From Dehalococcoidia bacterium (GTDB lineage Bacteria; Chloroflexota; Dehalococcoidia; Dehalococcoidales; S120), in NCBI GenBank assembly GCA_011192075.1, contig DUER01000139.1, forward strand, positions 1 to 44,318: a DNA stretch of 44,318 nt, written 5' to 3'. The translations under genes and the position numbers were made by a program. The notes under the pieces were generated by a model. The model did no database searches and was not told the origin of the DNA. It saw only the letters and a program-made list of their open reading frames with translations. Shown here in pieces: positions 26,683 to 32,985 of this stretch (position 1 is the stretch's first letter; the number at the start of each line of letters is the position of its first letter).

Positions 26683-27630
26683 TCACTGTACCACAATATA
26701 ACTGGCCCCACTTGACCCCAAGCTGTGCTTCATAGCTGTAACGACCTGTAGTGACTGTGAGGGATCGGGAACCAGCCTATTCTTAGCCTCGTAAGTCAAT
26801 AGTATCCTCATCGCTTCGATGTCTATTGCGACCAGGTCTCCGGAGGCAAGTAATAGCTCTGGCTCCACCAATTGACCCTTGTCAGGACCACCGGAGACAA
26901 AACCTTTTCTGCAATCCATGATTACTAGGTTGGGTTGCCAGCACAGACTGATTTCAGCAATCTTTTGCTCCAAGTGACGAGCGTGGAGAGCCCGCCGCTC
27001 GCCCGGGTGCATAAAGCCTACCGCAAGCTTCAGCGCACCGGAAAATCGCGCCGAGGTGTGGGTCTTCATGCAGGGTAAATAGACTATCTTATCAGCTTCA
27101 TAAGCGGAGCGGGGCATAGTTACCACTCGTAGGTAGTCTCCATCAATTTTAACCCGCAGCCAGTCATTACTCCTGTCCTCGAAGGCAATGAGGTCTACAT
27201 TCAAATGCTTCGCCAAATCGAATACGCCTAGTTTGTGAAAAACATTCCTGGTCGGTCGCCATATTCCTCCGGAGCTTTCACCTATGGTAACTTTGGCGCC
27301 TTCCTCTAAAAGGCACTCAACCACAGCATGCAGAAAGGCCAGGTCTGTAGAGCCAGGAAATGGGTCGGGACTGTTGAAGTTAGGTTTTACTAGAACCTTA
27401 TCACCACGACCAATGACCTGCCTCAGTCCACCCAGCAGGGTGATGACCCTATTAACAGAGGTCCTTATGTCACTGCCGGCTATCTCCCTAGCCACCAGAG
27501 CTTGGCCGTCACTACACCATGGATTGACAGTACGGGGCTTTGGGTTAACCAGCGATGTACCATCTGGCACCCTATCACTTAGGAAGTGATAAGCCCCAAT
27601 AAGCTTATCGACGAAACTTGCCGTGGTCAT
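26683..27630 (-). CDS. DUF362 domain-containing protein
   Basis: 315 residues. The sequence follows the DUF362 pattern: VLVKPNFNSPDPFPGSTDLAFLHAVVE, VTIGESSGG, YLPCMKTHTSARFSGALKLAVGF and a late LLASGDLVAIDIEAM. Members are found in anaerobes beside ferredoxin-type domains; here no CxxCxxC cluster motif is present, so it is the stand-alone form. Its biochemical role is not established. No Shine-Dalgarno site is evident before the ATG. It marks the left edge of the accessory region that reaches to tRNA-Asp. Confidence 0.8.
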   Translation of the reverse strand: MTTASFVDKLIGAYHFLSDRVPDGTSLVNPKPRTVNPWCSDGQALVAREIAGSDIRTSVNRVITLLGGLRQVIGRGDKVLVKPNFNSPDPFPGSTDLAFLHAVVECLLEEGAKVTIGESSGGIWRPTRNVFHKLGVFDLAKHLNVDLIAFEDRSNDWLRVKIDGDYLRVVTMPRSAYEADKIVYLPCMKTHTSARFSGALKLAVGFMHPGERRALHARHLEQKIAEISLCWQPNLVIMDCRKGFVSGGPDKGQLVEPELLLASGDLVAIDIEAMRILLTYEAKNRLVPDPSQSLQVVTAMKHSLGSSGASYIVVQ

Positions 27631-27854
27631 TTTTCTATCGATGATTACATAGTCCTGAGTCTCTTGATAGTAGGTATTATAGGGGCATTAGGTATTACAA
27701 ACAAACCCTCTGACTCTTTAATTCAAGCCGTGGCATGACCGGTACCTTAGCCTTTGATTTTACAATTTGATATTGTACTCATCTATGTTTGTTTCGATCA
27801 CTGAACAATATAGCGTTCTGTTACCTCGTATGTATAAAGGTTCTATTTTTAGCA
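27631..27854. other. Left border of the accessory island, no gene recognised
   Basis: AT-rich spacer upstream of repeat copy B. The track's minus-strand 63-aa ORF (27760-27951) overlaps the repeat and shows no conserved character. Confidence 0.4.
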
Positions 27855-27914
27855 TTGACAAGTCCGTTAAATCAGGACTAAACTCAGGTTCCAACATGTG
27901 AAATAACCTTAAAA
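27855..27914 (+). repeat. Promoter-containing repeat, copy B
   Basis: TTGACA, an 18-base gap and TAAACT, followed by GTTCCAACATGTGAAATAAC and CTTAAAA. It matches copy A at 19614 in about 46 of 60 aligned positions. It lies upstream of two small ORFs on the same strand. Confidence 0.6.
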
Positions 27915-27967
27915 ACAATACTAGGAATAGAAAAATGTATCTGAAATTCATTTAGGAGGACAAGGAA

Positions 27968-28117
27968 ATCATCTTAACTCCAGAGGTTATAAGAGACATA
28001 AGGAAACAGCTGGAGCCACAGATTAAGGAAATCCCCTTCGGTGTTCTTATCGAGACAGTTGAGGCCAGTGGTTTATCTGTTAAGAATCTTATTAACCTGT
28101 TTAAGAAGGTATGTTAG
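27968..28117 (+). CDS. Possible 49-aa protein with non-standard ATC start
   Basis: The open frame encodes ILTPEVIRDIRKQLEPQIKE, IPFGVLIETVEASGLSVKNL and a short tail, a plausible compact helical protein. A perfect AGGAGG (27954-27959) lies eight bases before an ATC codon, with no ATG, GTG or TTG in frame between the upstream stop and that point. Either ATC initiates or the ATG has been lost. A six-codon ORF (ATG 27935, MYLKFI) ends at the TAG overlapping this Shine-Dalgarno site, an arrangement suited to translational coupling. No family was recognised. Confidence 0.4.
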   Translation: MILTPEVIRDIRKQLEPQIKEIPFGVLIETVEASGLSVKNLINLFKKVC

Positions 28118-28167
28118 GCCGTAAACAGTAATTAGTTGACCATGGGCCGGGGAGTAAAATTGTAAAG

Positions 28168-28326
28168 ATGAATAATACTAATGTCCAGCATAGTAGAAAA
28201 ACCCAGTACTTTAACTCAGAAACCTGGAAATGTAGGAAGAGTCCTGCTGGTGCGCACCACTGGATTATAAATGGCAATATGATGAAGTGTAAGTATTGTC
28301 ATGAAGAAAGGCATAAAACTAAGTAA
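28168..28326 (+). CDS. Small putative zinc-ribbon protein (52 aa)
   Basis: Too short for the track. It reads MNNTNVQHSRKTQYFNSETW, then KCRKSPAGAHHWIINGNMM, then KCKYCHEERHKTK. One cysteine, a histidine pair, CKYC and a further histidine form a plausible single zinc site, and the basic composition would suit nucleic-acid binding. The start ATG at 28168 has GGGGAG about 12 bases upstream, which is loose. It lies on the same strand as the preceding small ORF and repeat B, so the three could form a small transcription unit. Function unknown. Confidence 0.5.
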   Translation: MNNTNVQHSRKTQYFNSETWKCRKSPAGAHHWIINGNMMKCKYCHEERHKTK

Positions 28327-28450
28327 CCTGCACTACACAAAAGGGTCTAAGCTTAGGTGGTAGTGACCTACCCCCCAAAAACTAGTCTAGGTAAAATGTT
28401 AGACTATGTATCAATAATATTTAATAAAAAACAGGGTTACACTCTAAGTT

Positions 28451-28801
28451 TCAAGACTTTATCATTACTAACATCATTTTGAATTTCTTTATTGCTCGTA
28501 ATGCGTGCGGTTCATCAGCAGGCATTATAACCATATCACCGTCTTTTAGGTGAAGAGATTTACCAGAGATAGTAACCTCAGCTTCACCATCAAGGATATA
28601 GACCAAAGCATCGAACGGAGCCGTATGTTCACTTAGTCCTTGTCCACCATCGAAAGCAAACAAAGTGCATGTTCCAGTAGTCTTATCAATTATTGTCCGG
28701 CTCACTACAGAACCTTCCCGGTAATCAATTAGACTGATTAATTCTATAGCTTGACCCAGGAGCTTATCAGTATCTTTTTGACCTTTATTATGTTCCATCA
28801 C
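28451..28801 (-). CDS. Cupin-domain protein
   Basis: 116 residues forming a single small cupin. HTAPFDALVYILDGEAEVTI carries the first cupin motif and GDMVIMPADEPHALRAI the second, with a metal-binding His in each (the usual second His of motif 1 is replaced). Such stand-alone cupins bind a metal and small ligands and often act as sensors or isomerases; no specific activity can be given. GAGGTG lies five bases before the ATG pair at the start. It is on the strand opposite its neighbours in the island. Confidence 0.75.
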   Translation of the reverse strand: MMEHNKGQKDTDKLLGQAIELISLIDYREGSVVSRTIIDKTTGTCTLFAFDGGQGLSEHTAPFDALVYILDGEAEVTISGKSLHLKDGDMVIMPADEPHALRAIKKFKMMLVMIKS

Positions 28802-28900
28802 TACACCTCATTGGTTCCCCTTGACTTGCCCCCATAAAGGATACCACTTCTTAAGTTAGAGTTACCAGTAAAATAGTTCCTTTTTCAGCGTATCATCTTA

Positions 28901-28962
28901 TAGAAAAGGCAAACGGTATCAAATATTTATACGCATGGCTGGACAAACATCCCCATGTTTGT
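28901..28962 (+). repeat. 62-bp direct repeat, copy R1
   Basis: Identical to 29954-30015 except for two adjacent bases. It ends in a perfect hairpin, GACAAACAT-CCCC-ATGTTTGTC. In frame it reads HLIEKANGIKYLYAWLDKHP, which continues across both copies, so it looks like a piece of a coding gene rather than a non-coding repeat. The two copies flank the lipoprotein pair. Confidence 0.85.
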
Positions 28963-28998
28963 CAAAGTCTATATTTATGTCTACCTCTAATTCAAATT

Positions 28999-29028
28999 TT
29001 GACAAAACGACTGCAAATAGTGTAGTAT
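28999..29028 (+). promoter_or_regulatory. Promoter upstream of the lipoprotein pair
   Basis: TTGACA (28999-29004), an 18-base spacer and TAGTAT (29023-29028) lie 41 bases before the first small lipoprotein ORF, just downstream of repeat R1. Confidence 0.5.
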
Positions 29029-29068
29029 CCGCAATATTGTGGCAAAATAAACCGAATAGCAGTTAGCT

Positions 29069-29155
29069 ATGAAAAAAGCAATCATTGGAGTCTTGGTAGT
29101 TTTACTCTTAATCTCCGGACTGGTGGCTGGTTGTACAGGAGTTAAGGAGTACTAA
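29069..29155 (+). CDS. Lipoprotein signal-peptide mini-ORF (28 aa)
   Basis: The ORF reads MKKAIIGVLVVLLLISGLVA, then GCTGVKEY and stop. It is a complete lipoprotein signal sequence with lipobox LVAGC, but only seven residues would remain after processing at the cysteine. The TAA overlaps the AAAGGAGG that serves the next lipoprotein gene, so translation of the mini-ORF may couple to it. It may be a stub of a paralogue of the following gene or a genuine leader. No Shine-Dalgarno site of its own is obvious. Confidence 0.45.
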   Translation: MKKAIIGVLVVLLLISGLVAGCTGVKEY

Positions 29156-29168
29156 AGGAGGAAGTAAC

Positions 29169-29717
29169 TTGAAACGCTTTGTAGTATTGGTTGGTTTACT
29201 CTTACTATCTATGGTACTCGTCACAGGATGTAGTGGTATCTCAAAAGATAGTTATGATACTGCTATCGAGGAGATCAGCAATCTTAAAGCCCAGTTGTCC
29301 AATATCCAAGCTGATCTGAGTAAAAGCAAGGCTGATCTTGCAGCTGCGCAACAGACACTGACCACGGTCACCGCTGATCGGGACTCAGCCAAAAGTCAGC
29401 TAGTTCAAGCCAATGCTGACCTTGCGACTGCCCAACAGTCATTCTCCGCTCTGAATACATCTGCCAAAACATATCAGCCTTATGTGGACGCATCCGCGTT
29501 ATGGTTGGATGTGTGGTTAAATACGACTGGTTGGGACGAGGAAACTTGGACCGCCTGGAGGGCAAATATGGCTACCGTCGTTTCATCTACTCCAGATCTC
29601 AAAGCCGCCTGGGACAAGATACGTAACACAACAGGTGCCGAGCATATTGCTGCTGAAACAGCGTTTGGCGAATTGTTATTGCAAAAATTAACCGAGTTGA
29701 AACCTAAAACCCAATAG
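29169..29717 (+). CDS. Coiled-coil lipoprotein
   Basis: 182 residues from a TTG start with AAAGGAGG seven bases upstream. The signal peptide MKRFVVLVGLLLLSMVLVTGC ends in lipobox LVTGC (Cys21), so the mature protein is membrane-anchored outside the cell. Residues about 30-95 are a regular heptad coiled coil rich in Ala, Leu and Gln (LKAQLSNIQADLSKSKADLA, then AAQQTLTTVTADRDSAKSQL). The C-terminal 85 residues are Trp-rich and helical (WLDVWLNTTGWDEETWTAWR). No enzymatic motif was found. It lies within the accessory island between two copies of a 62-bp repeat. Confidence 0.75.
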   Translation: MKRFVVLVGLLLLSMVLVTGCSGISKDSYDTAIEEISNLKAQLSNIQADLSKSKADLAAAQQTLTTVTADRDSAKSQLVQANADLATAQQSFSALNTSAKTYQPYVDASALWLDVWLNTTGWDEETWTAWRANMATVVSSTPDLKAAWDKIRNTTGAEHIAAETAFGELLLQKLTELKPKTQ

Positions 29718-29895
29718 GGTATCACCTTAGTATATGGCAACGGACAACTGAAAACATCGTATTATCAAAGAGTGAAGGTGCTTTATAGAACTTCAAGCTA
29801 TCCTTCTGAAACATTTATTCATCGTCCAAAGATAGAACAGGACTGTTCACCTTTAGAGTTGGTATCTAATATCCAGTAGCAGGATGGACATTTAA

Positions 29896-30060
29896 CCGGA
29901 TTTTGTTCTTCTTCTTACGAAAAGACATCCCGATAAAAGTGGTTTTCACTTAATAGAAAAGGCAAACGGTATCAAATATTTATACGCATGGCTGGACAAA
30001 CATCCTAATGTTTGTTTGGTAGAAAAAGGTTCCTTTTTTAACCTGATTCATCAAGCATGA
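29896..30060 (+). pseudogene. C-terminal gene fragment carrying repeat R2
   Basis: An open frame without a start codon, 54 codons long, reads PDFVLLLTKRHPDKSGFHLI, then EKANGIKYLYAWLDKHPNV, then CLVEKGSFFNLIHQA and TGA. The same peptide core is found at R1, where the flanking codons differ synonymously (CAC/CAT, TTA/CTT). The SFFxLI end reappears as SFFDLIPQV-stop in the inverted repeat at 31234. It is therefore the tail of a protein-coding gene that is repeated in pieces. The family was not recognised. Confidence 0.55.
29954..30015 (+). repeat. 62-bp direct repeat, copy R2
   Basis: 60 of 62 bases match R1 (28901-28962); the only difference is CC versus TA in the hairpin loop. R2 runs almost directly into the left arm of the 73-bp inverted repeat at 30029. 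Confidence 0.85.
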
Positions 30061-30101
30061 CCTTTAGGCGTGATATTAAGCGGACCTTTTTATCGCGGCT
30101 G
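30029..30101 (+). repeat. 73-bp inverted repeat, left arm
   Basis: The reverse complement matches 31162-31234 at 70 of 73 positions with no gaps. The arm contains the last codons and stop of the nuclease-like gene (AAIKRSA) on the minus strand, and on the plus strand the SFFNLIHQA gene tail. It ends at GCGGCTG, the 5' side of a tRNA-Asn anticodon arm. Confidence 0.9.
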
Positions 30102-31047
30102 GATAGCAACGAAGTATGTTATCACCGTCTACACGGTAGATGAAGTCTAAATTTCTTAGCTCATCAACCCCTAACTCTTCTATTGCCTCAGTGATGTATT
30201 GGTCTGGGGCATCAGTGTCTCTGTCCAGAATCAATATATGATATTGCGCCCAACGTTTTTCAAACTTTCTTACCGCGTTAGTCAGAACCATATAAACGCA
30301 TTCTGCTACCGATTCCCTAATTGCCCTAGCTGGCGTACATGTCCAAATTTGTACTGCTCCGGAGTCCTTCTCTTCACTAATGCCATCTGGTAGTCTTTCT
30401 AATTCCCATTCCTCGTCCCAATCGAAAGGTTTAGTTATTCCGCATAATGGACTTTCACATGCCGCCACAACCGCATCTTGAAAAGCCTTTTTGCACTCTT
30501 CAGTTACAAAAGAATGTTCTAATCCCTTGTCCACGAGCATGTATCTACCTTTTATTTTCTCCATTACTGGAGTTAACAATTCTGATATTGGACCAGCATG
30601 TAAACAATATATTGAAGGCGATGCAGTTTCACTACCGCGTGAAACATACCCACTACGCGGCACTTTAATTGCCCCTGTTTCATCTTGCTCAAGAGAAGGA
30701 GCTACGCGTTCAATCTCGCGCTTGATATGTTTGAACAGTTTGATATCCATGGGTAGATGAAAATTGACGGGAGGTGTAAGTGTATAGTACCCGCCACAAC
30801 TTGGGACCAGGTGCCTTTCACAGTGCAGAAGGTATTTGTAATAGTTCTGAGATACCGAATCCCCAGTTAACCGTTTGACCTCGATGGCAGCGGAAATGTC
30901 TCCATTGTTAACTATGACCTCTGGTGTGGGTTCTTCAGGATAAAGTTCATCGAGGACATGGTCAATAGTCCAACCTCCTCCAAGTATGGAGGAGAGATGG
31001 TCGCACGTCAGTTTAATGCAGTGAGATTCTTGCTCCGAAAGTGACAT
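30076..31047 (-). CDS. Putative PD-(D/E)XK nuclease-fold protein, bracketed by inverted repeats
   Basis: 323 residues from ATG 31047; the track's TTG 31065 lies next to the -10 box and is less likely. No family was recognised with confidence. Near the N-terminus, TPEVIVNNGDISAAIEVKRL fits the restriction-endonuclease-like active site P-E43-x12-E56-x-K58, the D/E position being Glu. The rest holds CERHLVPSCGGYYTL, a mid-region with several cysteines and tryptophans, and a C-terminal WAQYHILILDRDTDAPDQYI segment; there is no transposase DDE or recombinase signature. The gene sits alone inside a 73-bp inverted repeat, and its final codons lie within the left arm. A cargo or defence/nuclease function is an inference. 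Confidence 0.6.
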   Translation of the reverse strand: MSLSEQESHCIKLTCDHLSSILGGGWTIDHVLDELYPEEPTPEVIVNNGDISAAIEVKRLTGDSVSQNYYKYLLHCERHLVPSCGGYYTLTPPVNFHLPMDIKLFKHIKREIERVAPSLEQDETGAIKVPRSGYVSRGSETASPSIYCLHAGPISELLTPVMEKIKGRYMLVDKGLEHSFVTEECKKAFQDAVVAACESPLCGITKPFDWDEEWELERLPDGISEEKDSGAVQIWTCTPARAIRESVAECVYMVLTNAVRKFEKRWAQYHILILDRDTDAPDQYITEAIEELGVDELRNLDFIYRVDGDNILRCYPAAIKRSA

Positions 31048-31061
31048 TTCAGATGCCGCTA

Positions 31062-31086
31062 ACAATATATTTATCGATTATATTGT
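31062..31086 (-). promoter_or_regulatory. Promoter -10 with overlapping dyad for the nuclease-like gene
   Basis: ACAATATA and TATATTGT (8-bp arms, 9-base spacer) form a perfect dyad. Its right arm contains a minus-strand TATAAT (31077-31082) placed for transcription starting about 20 bases before ATG 31047. This layout suits autorepression; no good -35 is present. Confidence 0.5.
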
Positions 31087-31119
31087 AAGGCGGCAGATAA
31101 AAAAAGAAAAGAAGGAGAC

Positions 31120-31168
31120 TGGCCGCCCGAGTAGGATTCTAACTTATAACCTAGCGGTTAACAGCCGC
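31120..31168 (-). pseudogene. 3' half of a tRNA-Asn (anticodon GTT), remnant
   Basis: On the minus strand GCGGCTGTTAACCGC forms an anticodon stem-loop with GTT, then TAGGT, a degenerate T arm (GTTAGAATCCTAC) and TCGGGCGGCCA as acceptor 3' strand with CCA. The required acceptor 5' strand (CGCCCGA) and D arm are absent. Upstream of the anticodon arm the sequence is the 73-bp inverted repeat. It is a tRNA gene cut in the anticodon loop, not a functional tRNA. Confidence 0.65.
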
Positions 31169-31234
31169 GATAAAAAGGTCCGCTTAATATCACGCCTAAA
31201 GGTCATACTTGAGGAATCAGGTCAAAAAAGGAAC
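31162..31234 (-). repeat. 73-bp inverted repeat, right arm
   Basis: Inverted match of 30029-30101 (three mismatches). It begins inside the tRNA-Asn anticodon loop at CAGCCGC and ends at AAAGGAAC. Just outside, TAGTAGT-GA-ACTACTA (31237-31252) is a perfect short palindrome. Confidence 0.9.
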
Positions 31235-31321
31235 GTTAGTAGTGAACTACTACTCCCCTATCCTCCAAGGCTCCAGTCTTAATTACAAAGGTAGTGACCA
31301 AGAGACCAATTTTGAGTTATA

Positions 31322-31675
31322 ATGAATAGAGTGAAGGAACTTTACAAATGAGGACATGGAACAAAAGAGGATTATTTTGCCGACTACGTTGCTCTACAGA
31401 GAGAACTAAGACAATTAAAATCTAATGAGCCAAAACCAGAAATGCTGGAGAAGTTCGCTGAGTTTCTTAAGAATGTAGCCCTAGCTTGGGATAAAGCCTC
31501 ACAGGAATAAGGGAACCGCATAGCTAGCTGTCTACTTGAGATGGTTTGGATTAAAGATAAAAAAGTTGTAGCAGTAACGCCACGGCCTGAATTCAAGCCT
31601 TTCTTCGATCTGCAGTGTAAGGGATTGTCACACTATGTATTGCACTGGCGACCCCGAGGGGATTTGAACCCCTGA
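31322..31675 (+). pseudogene. C-terminal relic of a large serine recombinase, running into antisense tRNA-Asp
   Basis: One frame reads MNRVKELYK, TGA, GHGTKEDYFADYVALQRELR, then NEPKPEMLEKFAEFLKNVAL, AWDKASQE, TAA, then GNRIASCLLEMVWIKDKKVV and ...HYVLHWRPRGDLNP. This is the pattern of the C-terminal region of site-specific large serine recombinases (coiled coil plus RNRI..ML..V.I). Both stops are one base from sense codons (TGG, CAA). The resolvase N-terminal catalytic domain is missing. The last residues are encoded by the antisense strand of tRNA-Asp, a layout that fits insertion at a tRNA 3' end. It marks the element boundary. Confidence 0.75.
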
Positions 31676-31722
31676 TCTCCACCGTGACAGGGTGGCATGT
31701 TAGACCGCTACACCACGGGGCC
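31646..31722 (-). tRNA. tRNA-Asp (GTC)
   Basis: On the minus strand: acceptor GGCCCCG pairs with CGGGGTC (one G-T pair), the D arm is TGTAGCGGTCTAACA, the anticodon loop is CTGTCAC with GTC in stem CCACC/GGTGG, the T arm is CAGGGGTTCAAATCCCCT, then G and an encoded CCA. All arms fold, so it should be functional. Its 3' end abuts the serine-recombinase relic. Confidence 0.97.
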
Positions 31723-31737
31723 GTTCTAGTTAACTAA

Positions 31738-31766
31738 AGTTTATCAGGAGCCATATACCGTGTCAA
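31738..31766 (-). promoter_or_regulatory. Promoter of tRNA-Asp
   Basis: TTGACA (31761-31766), 17 bases, TAAACT (31738-31743) on the minus strand, 15 bases upstream of the tRNA 5' end. Confidence 0.75.
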
Positions 31767-31814
31767 GCTGGCTAATACCCCCTAATAAATGACTCCCGAT
31801 TGGCGGGATATGTA

Positions 31815-31844
31815 TTGTTTGTATTTCTCGCGTTATGGTATAAT
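31815..31844 (+). promoter_or_regulatory. Promoter of the rpsF-ssb-rpsR operon
   Basis: TTGTTT, 18 bases and TATAAT, with a TGg extension before the -10. It lies 27 bases upstream of ATG 31872 and excludes the track's start at 31800. Confidence 0.7.
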
Positions 31845-31871
31845 GAGTTATTACAATTTTGTGAGGAAACA

Positions 31872-32198
31872 ATGGTAGCTACGGAAGCAACAAAGGTAGA
31901 TGATTATCGGTTGCAAGACTATGAATTGGTATTAATCGTTAGTCCTGAGGTTGGGGATGAAGCTCTTGATGCTACAATAGATAATGTAAGTAAGTTTATT
32001 ACAGGAAGTGGCGGCACAATTTCCAATGTAGAACGATGGGGCAAAAGAAGACTAGCCTATCCTATTAAACATTTTAGGGAGGGTAGTTATGTGTTGACTC
32101 AGTTTAGATTAAAGCCTGTATTAAGCAAAGAGTTCGAAACCAACTTACGGATTTCTGAGGAGGTTTTGCGGCATCTGTTGGTAAAATTGGGTAGTTAA
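31872..32198 (+). CDS. rpsF: 30S ribosomal protein S6
   Basis: 108 residues from ATG 31872, which has GAGG upstream and follows the promoter at 31815. S6 binds S18 on the platform of the 30S subunit. YELVLIVSPEVGDEALDATI, VERWGKRRLAYPIKHFREG and YVLTQFRL are characteristic. The track ORF adds 24 hydrophobic residues that are promoter DNA. First gene of the conserved rpsF-ssb-rpsR operon, which in many bacteria is autoregulated by the S6:S18 complex. Confidence 0.97.
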   Translation: MVATEATKVDDYRLQDYELVLIVSPEVGDEALDATIDNVSKFITGSGGTISNVERWGKRRLAYPIKHFREGSYVLTQFRLKPVLSKEFETNLRISEEVLRHLLVKLGS

Positions 32199-32255
32199 TT
32201 AGCGGATATGCCTGTTTCCCACCGGTGTTTGGGATGGGAAAGGAGTTTTAGGACA

Positions 32256-32663
32256 ATGGCAAGCTTAAACAAAGTTATGATTATAGGTAATCTTGGGAGT
32301 GAACCTGAAATGCGCTTTACGCCAAGCGGTAATCCTGTAACTTCTTTTCGTGTTGCTACTAACCGAGTATACAATACTCCCGAGGGCGAGCGTAAGGAGG
32401 AGACGGAGTGGTTTACTGTGATTACTTGGGGTAGACTAGCTGAACAATGTAATCAGTTTCTGGGTAAAGGTCGGCTCGTCTATGCTGAGGGTAGACTACG
32501 TACCCACACCTGGGAGGGCCAGGATGGTCAAAAGCATTATCGAACTGAAGTAATAGCCAACAGGGTAACATTTCTTGATAGGCAGGCAGCAGCGCCTCTT
32601 CCTGAAGAGAAGGTTGAGGAACTTGGAAGCGGTGAGTTGGGGCCAGAGGATATCCCATTCTAG
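32256..32663 (+). CDS. ssb: Single-stranded DNA-binding protein
   Basis: 135 residues from ATG 32256, the start of the OB fold (MASLNKVMIIGNLGSEPEMR). The longer track start adds 16 residues without family similarity. FRVATNRVYN, EWFTVITWGRLAEQCNQFLG and VYAEGRLRTHTWE follow. The protein ends in the acidic EDIPF tip that recruits replication and repair partners. The linker between the OB fold and the tip is short. AAAGGAG lies upstream. Confidence 0.96.
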   Translation: MASLNKVMIIGNLGSEPEMRFTPSGNPVTSFRVATNRVYNTPEGERKEETEWFTVITWGRLAEQCNQFLGKGRLVYAEGRLRTHTWEGQDGQKHYRTEVIANRVTFLDRQAAAPLPEEKVEELGSGELGPEDIPF

Positions 32664-32688
32664 GTGGAAAGTAGGAAGTTTATAACTA

Positions 32689-32985
32689 TTGGTTAGTCGG
32701 AGATTTACAAAGTCGAGTGGAGCAAGAAGGGCAAGATATGCACCCAAGCGTAGGGTTTGTCAATTTTGTAGTGATGGGGTTGACGTGATAGATTATAAAG
32801 ACCCTGCCAAATTACATCGCTACATATCGGATAGAGGGAAGATCGAGCCTCGTCGTAGAACTGGTAGTTGCGCTAAACATCAGCGTGCCTTGGCCAGAGC
32901 TATAAAGAGAGCGCGACACTTAGCCTTATTACCATATGCCCCAGCTCATATTCGTAAGATGAGTGGTGTTGGCCTAAGTGATTAG
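32689..32985 (+). CDS. rpsR: 30S ribosomal protein S18
   Basis: 98 residues from TTG 32689. [10 protein letters not shown]...[26 protein letters not shown] is typical of S18. Cysteines in CQFC and SCAKHQR make it the zinc-binding (C+) form. The C-terminal part ([17 protein letters not shown]) is conserved. The Shine-Dalgarno AGGAAG is about ten bases upstream. The C-terminus is slightly longer than in model bacteria. Confidence 0.95.
   Translation: MVSRRFTKSSGARRARYAPKRRVCQFCSDGVDVIDYKDPAKLHRYISDRGKIEPRRRTGSCAKHQRALARAIKRARHLALLPYAPAHIRKMSGVGLSD

Noticed and set aside
27760-27951. 63-aa minus-strand hydrophobic ORF
   Set aside because: It overlaps the promoter repeat B on the other strand, has no ribosome-binding site or recognised motif, and looks like chance in AT-rich DNA.
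28901-30015. CRISPR array from the two 62-bp repeats
   Set aside because: There are only two copies about 1 kb apart, with coding character and no regular spacers.
31384-31596. 70-aa minus-strand ORF
   Set aside because: It is the complement of the serine-recombinase relic, which reads as a recognisable recombinase C-terminus on the plus strand.
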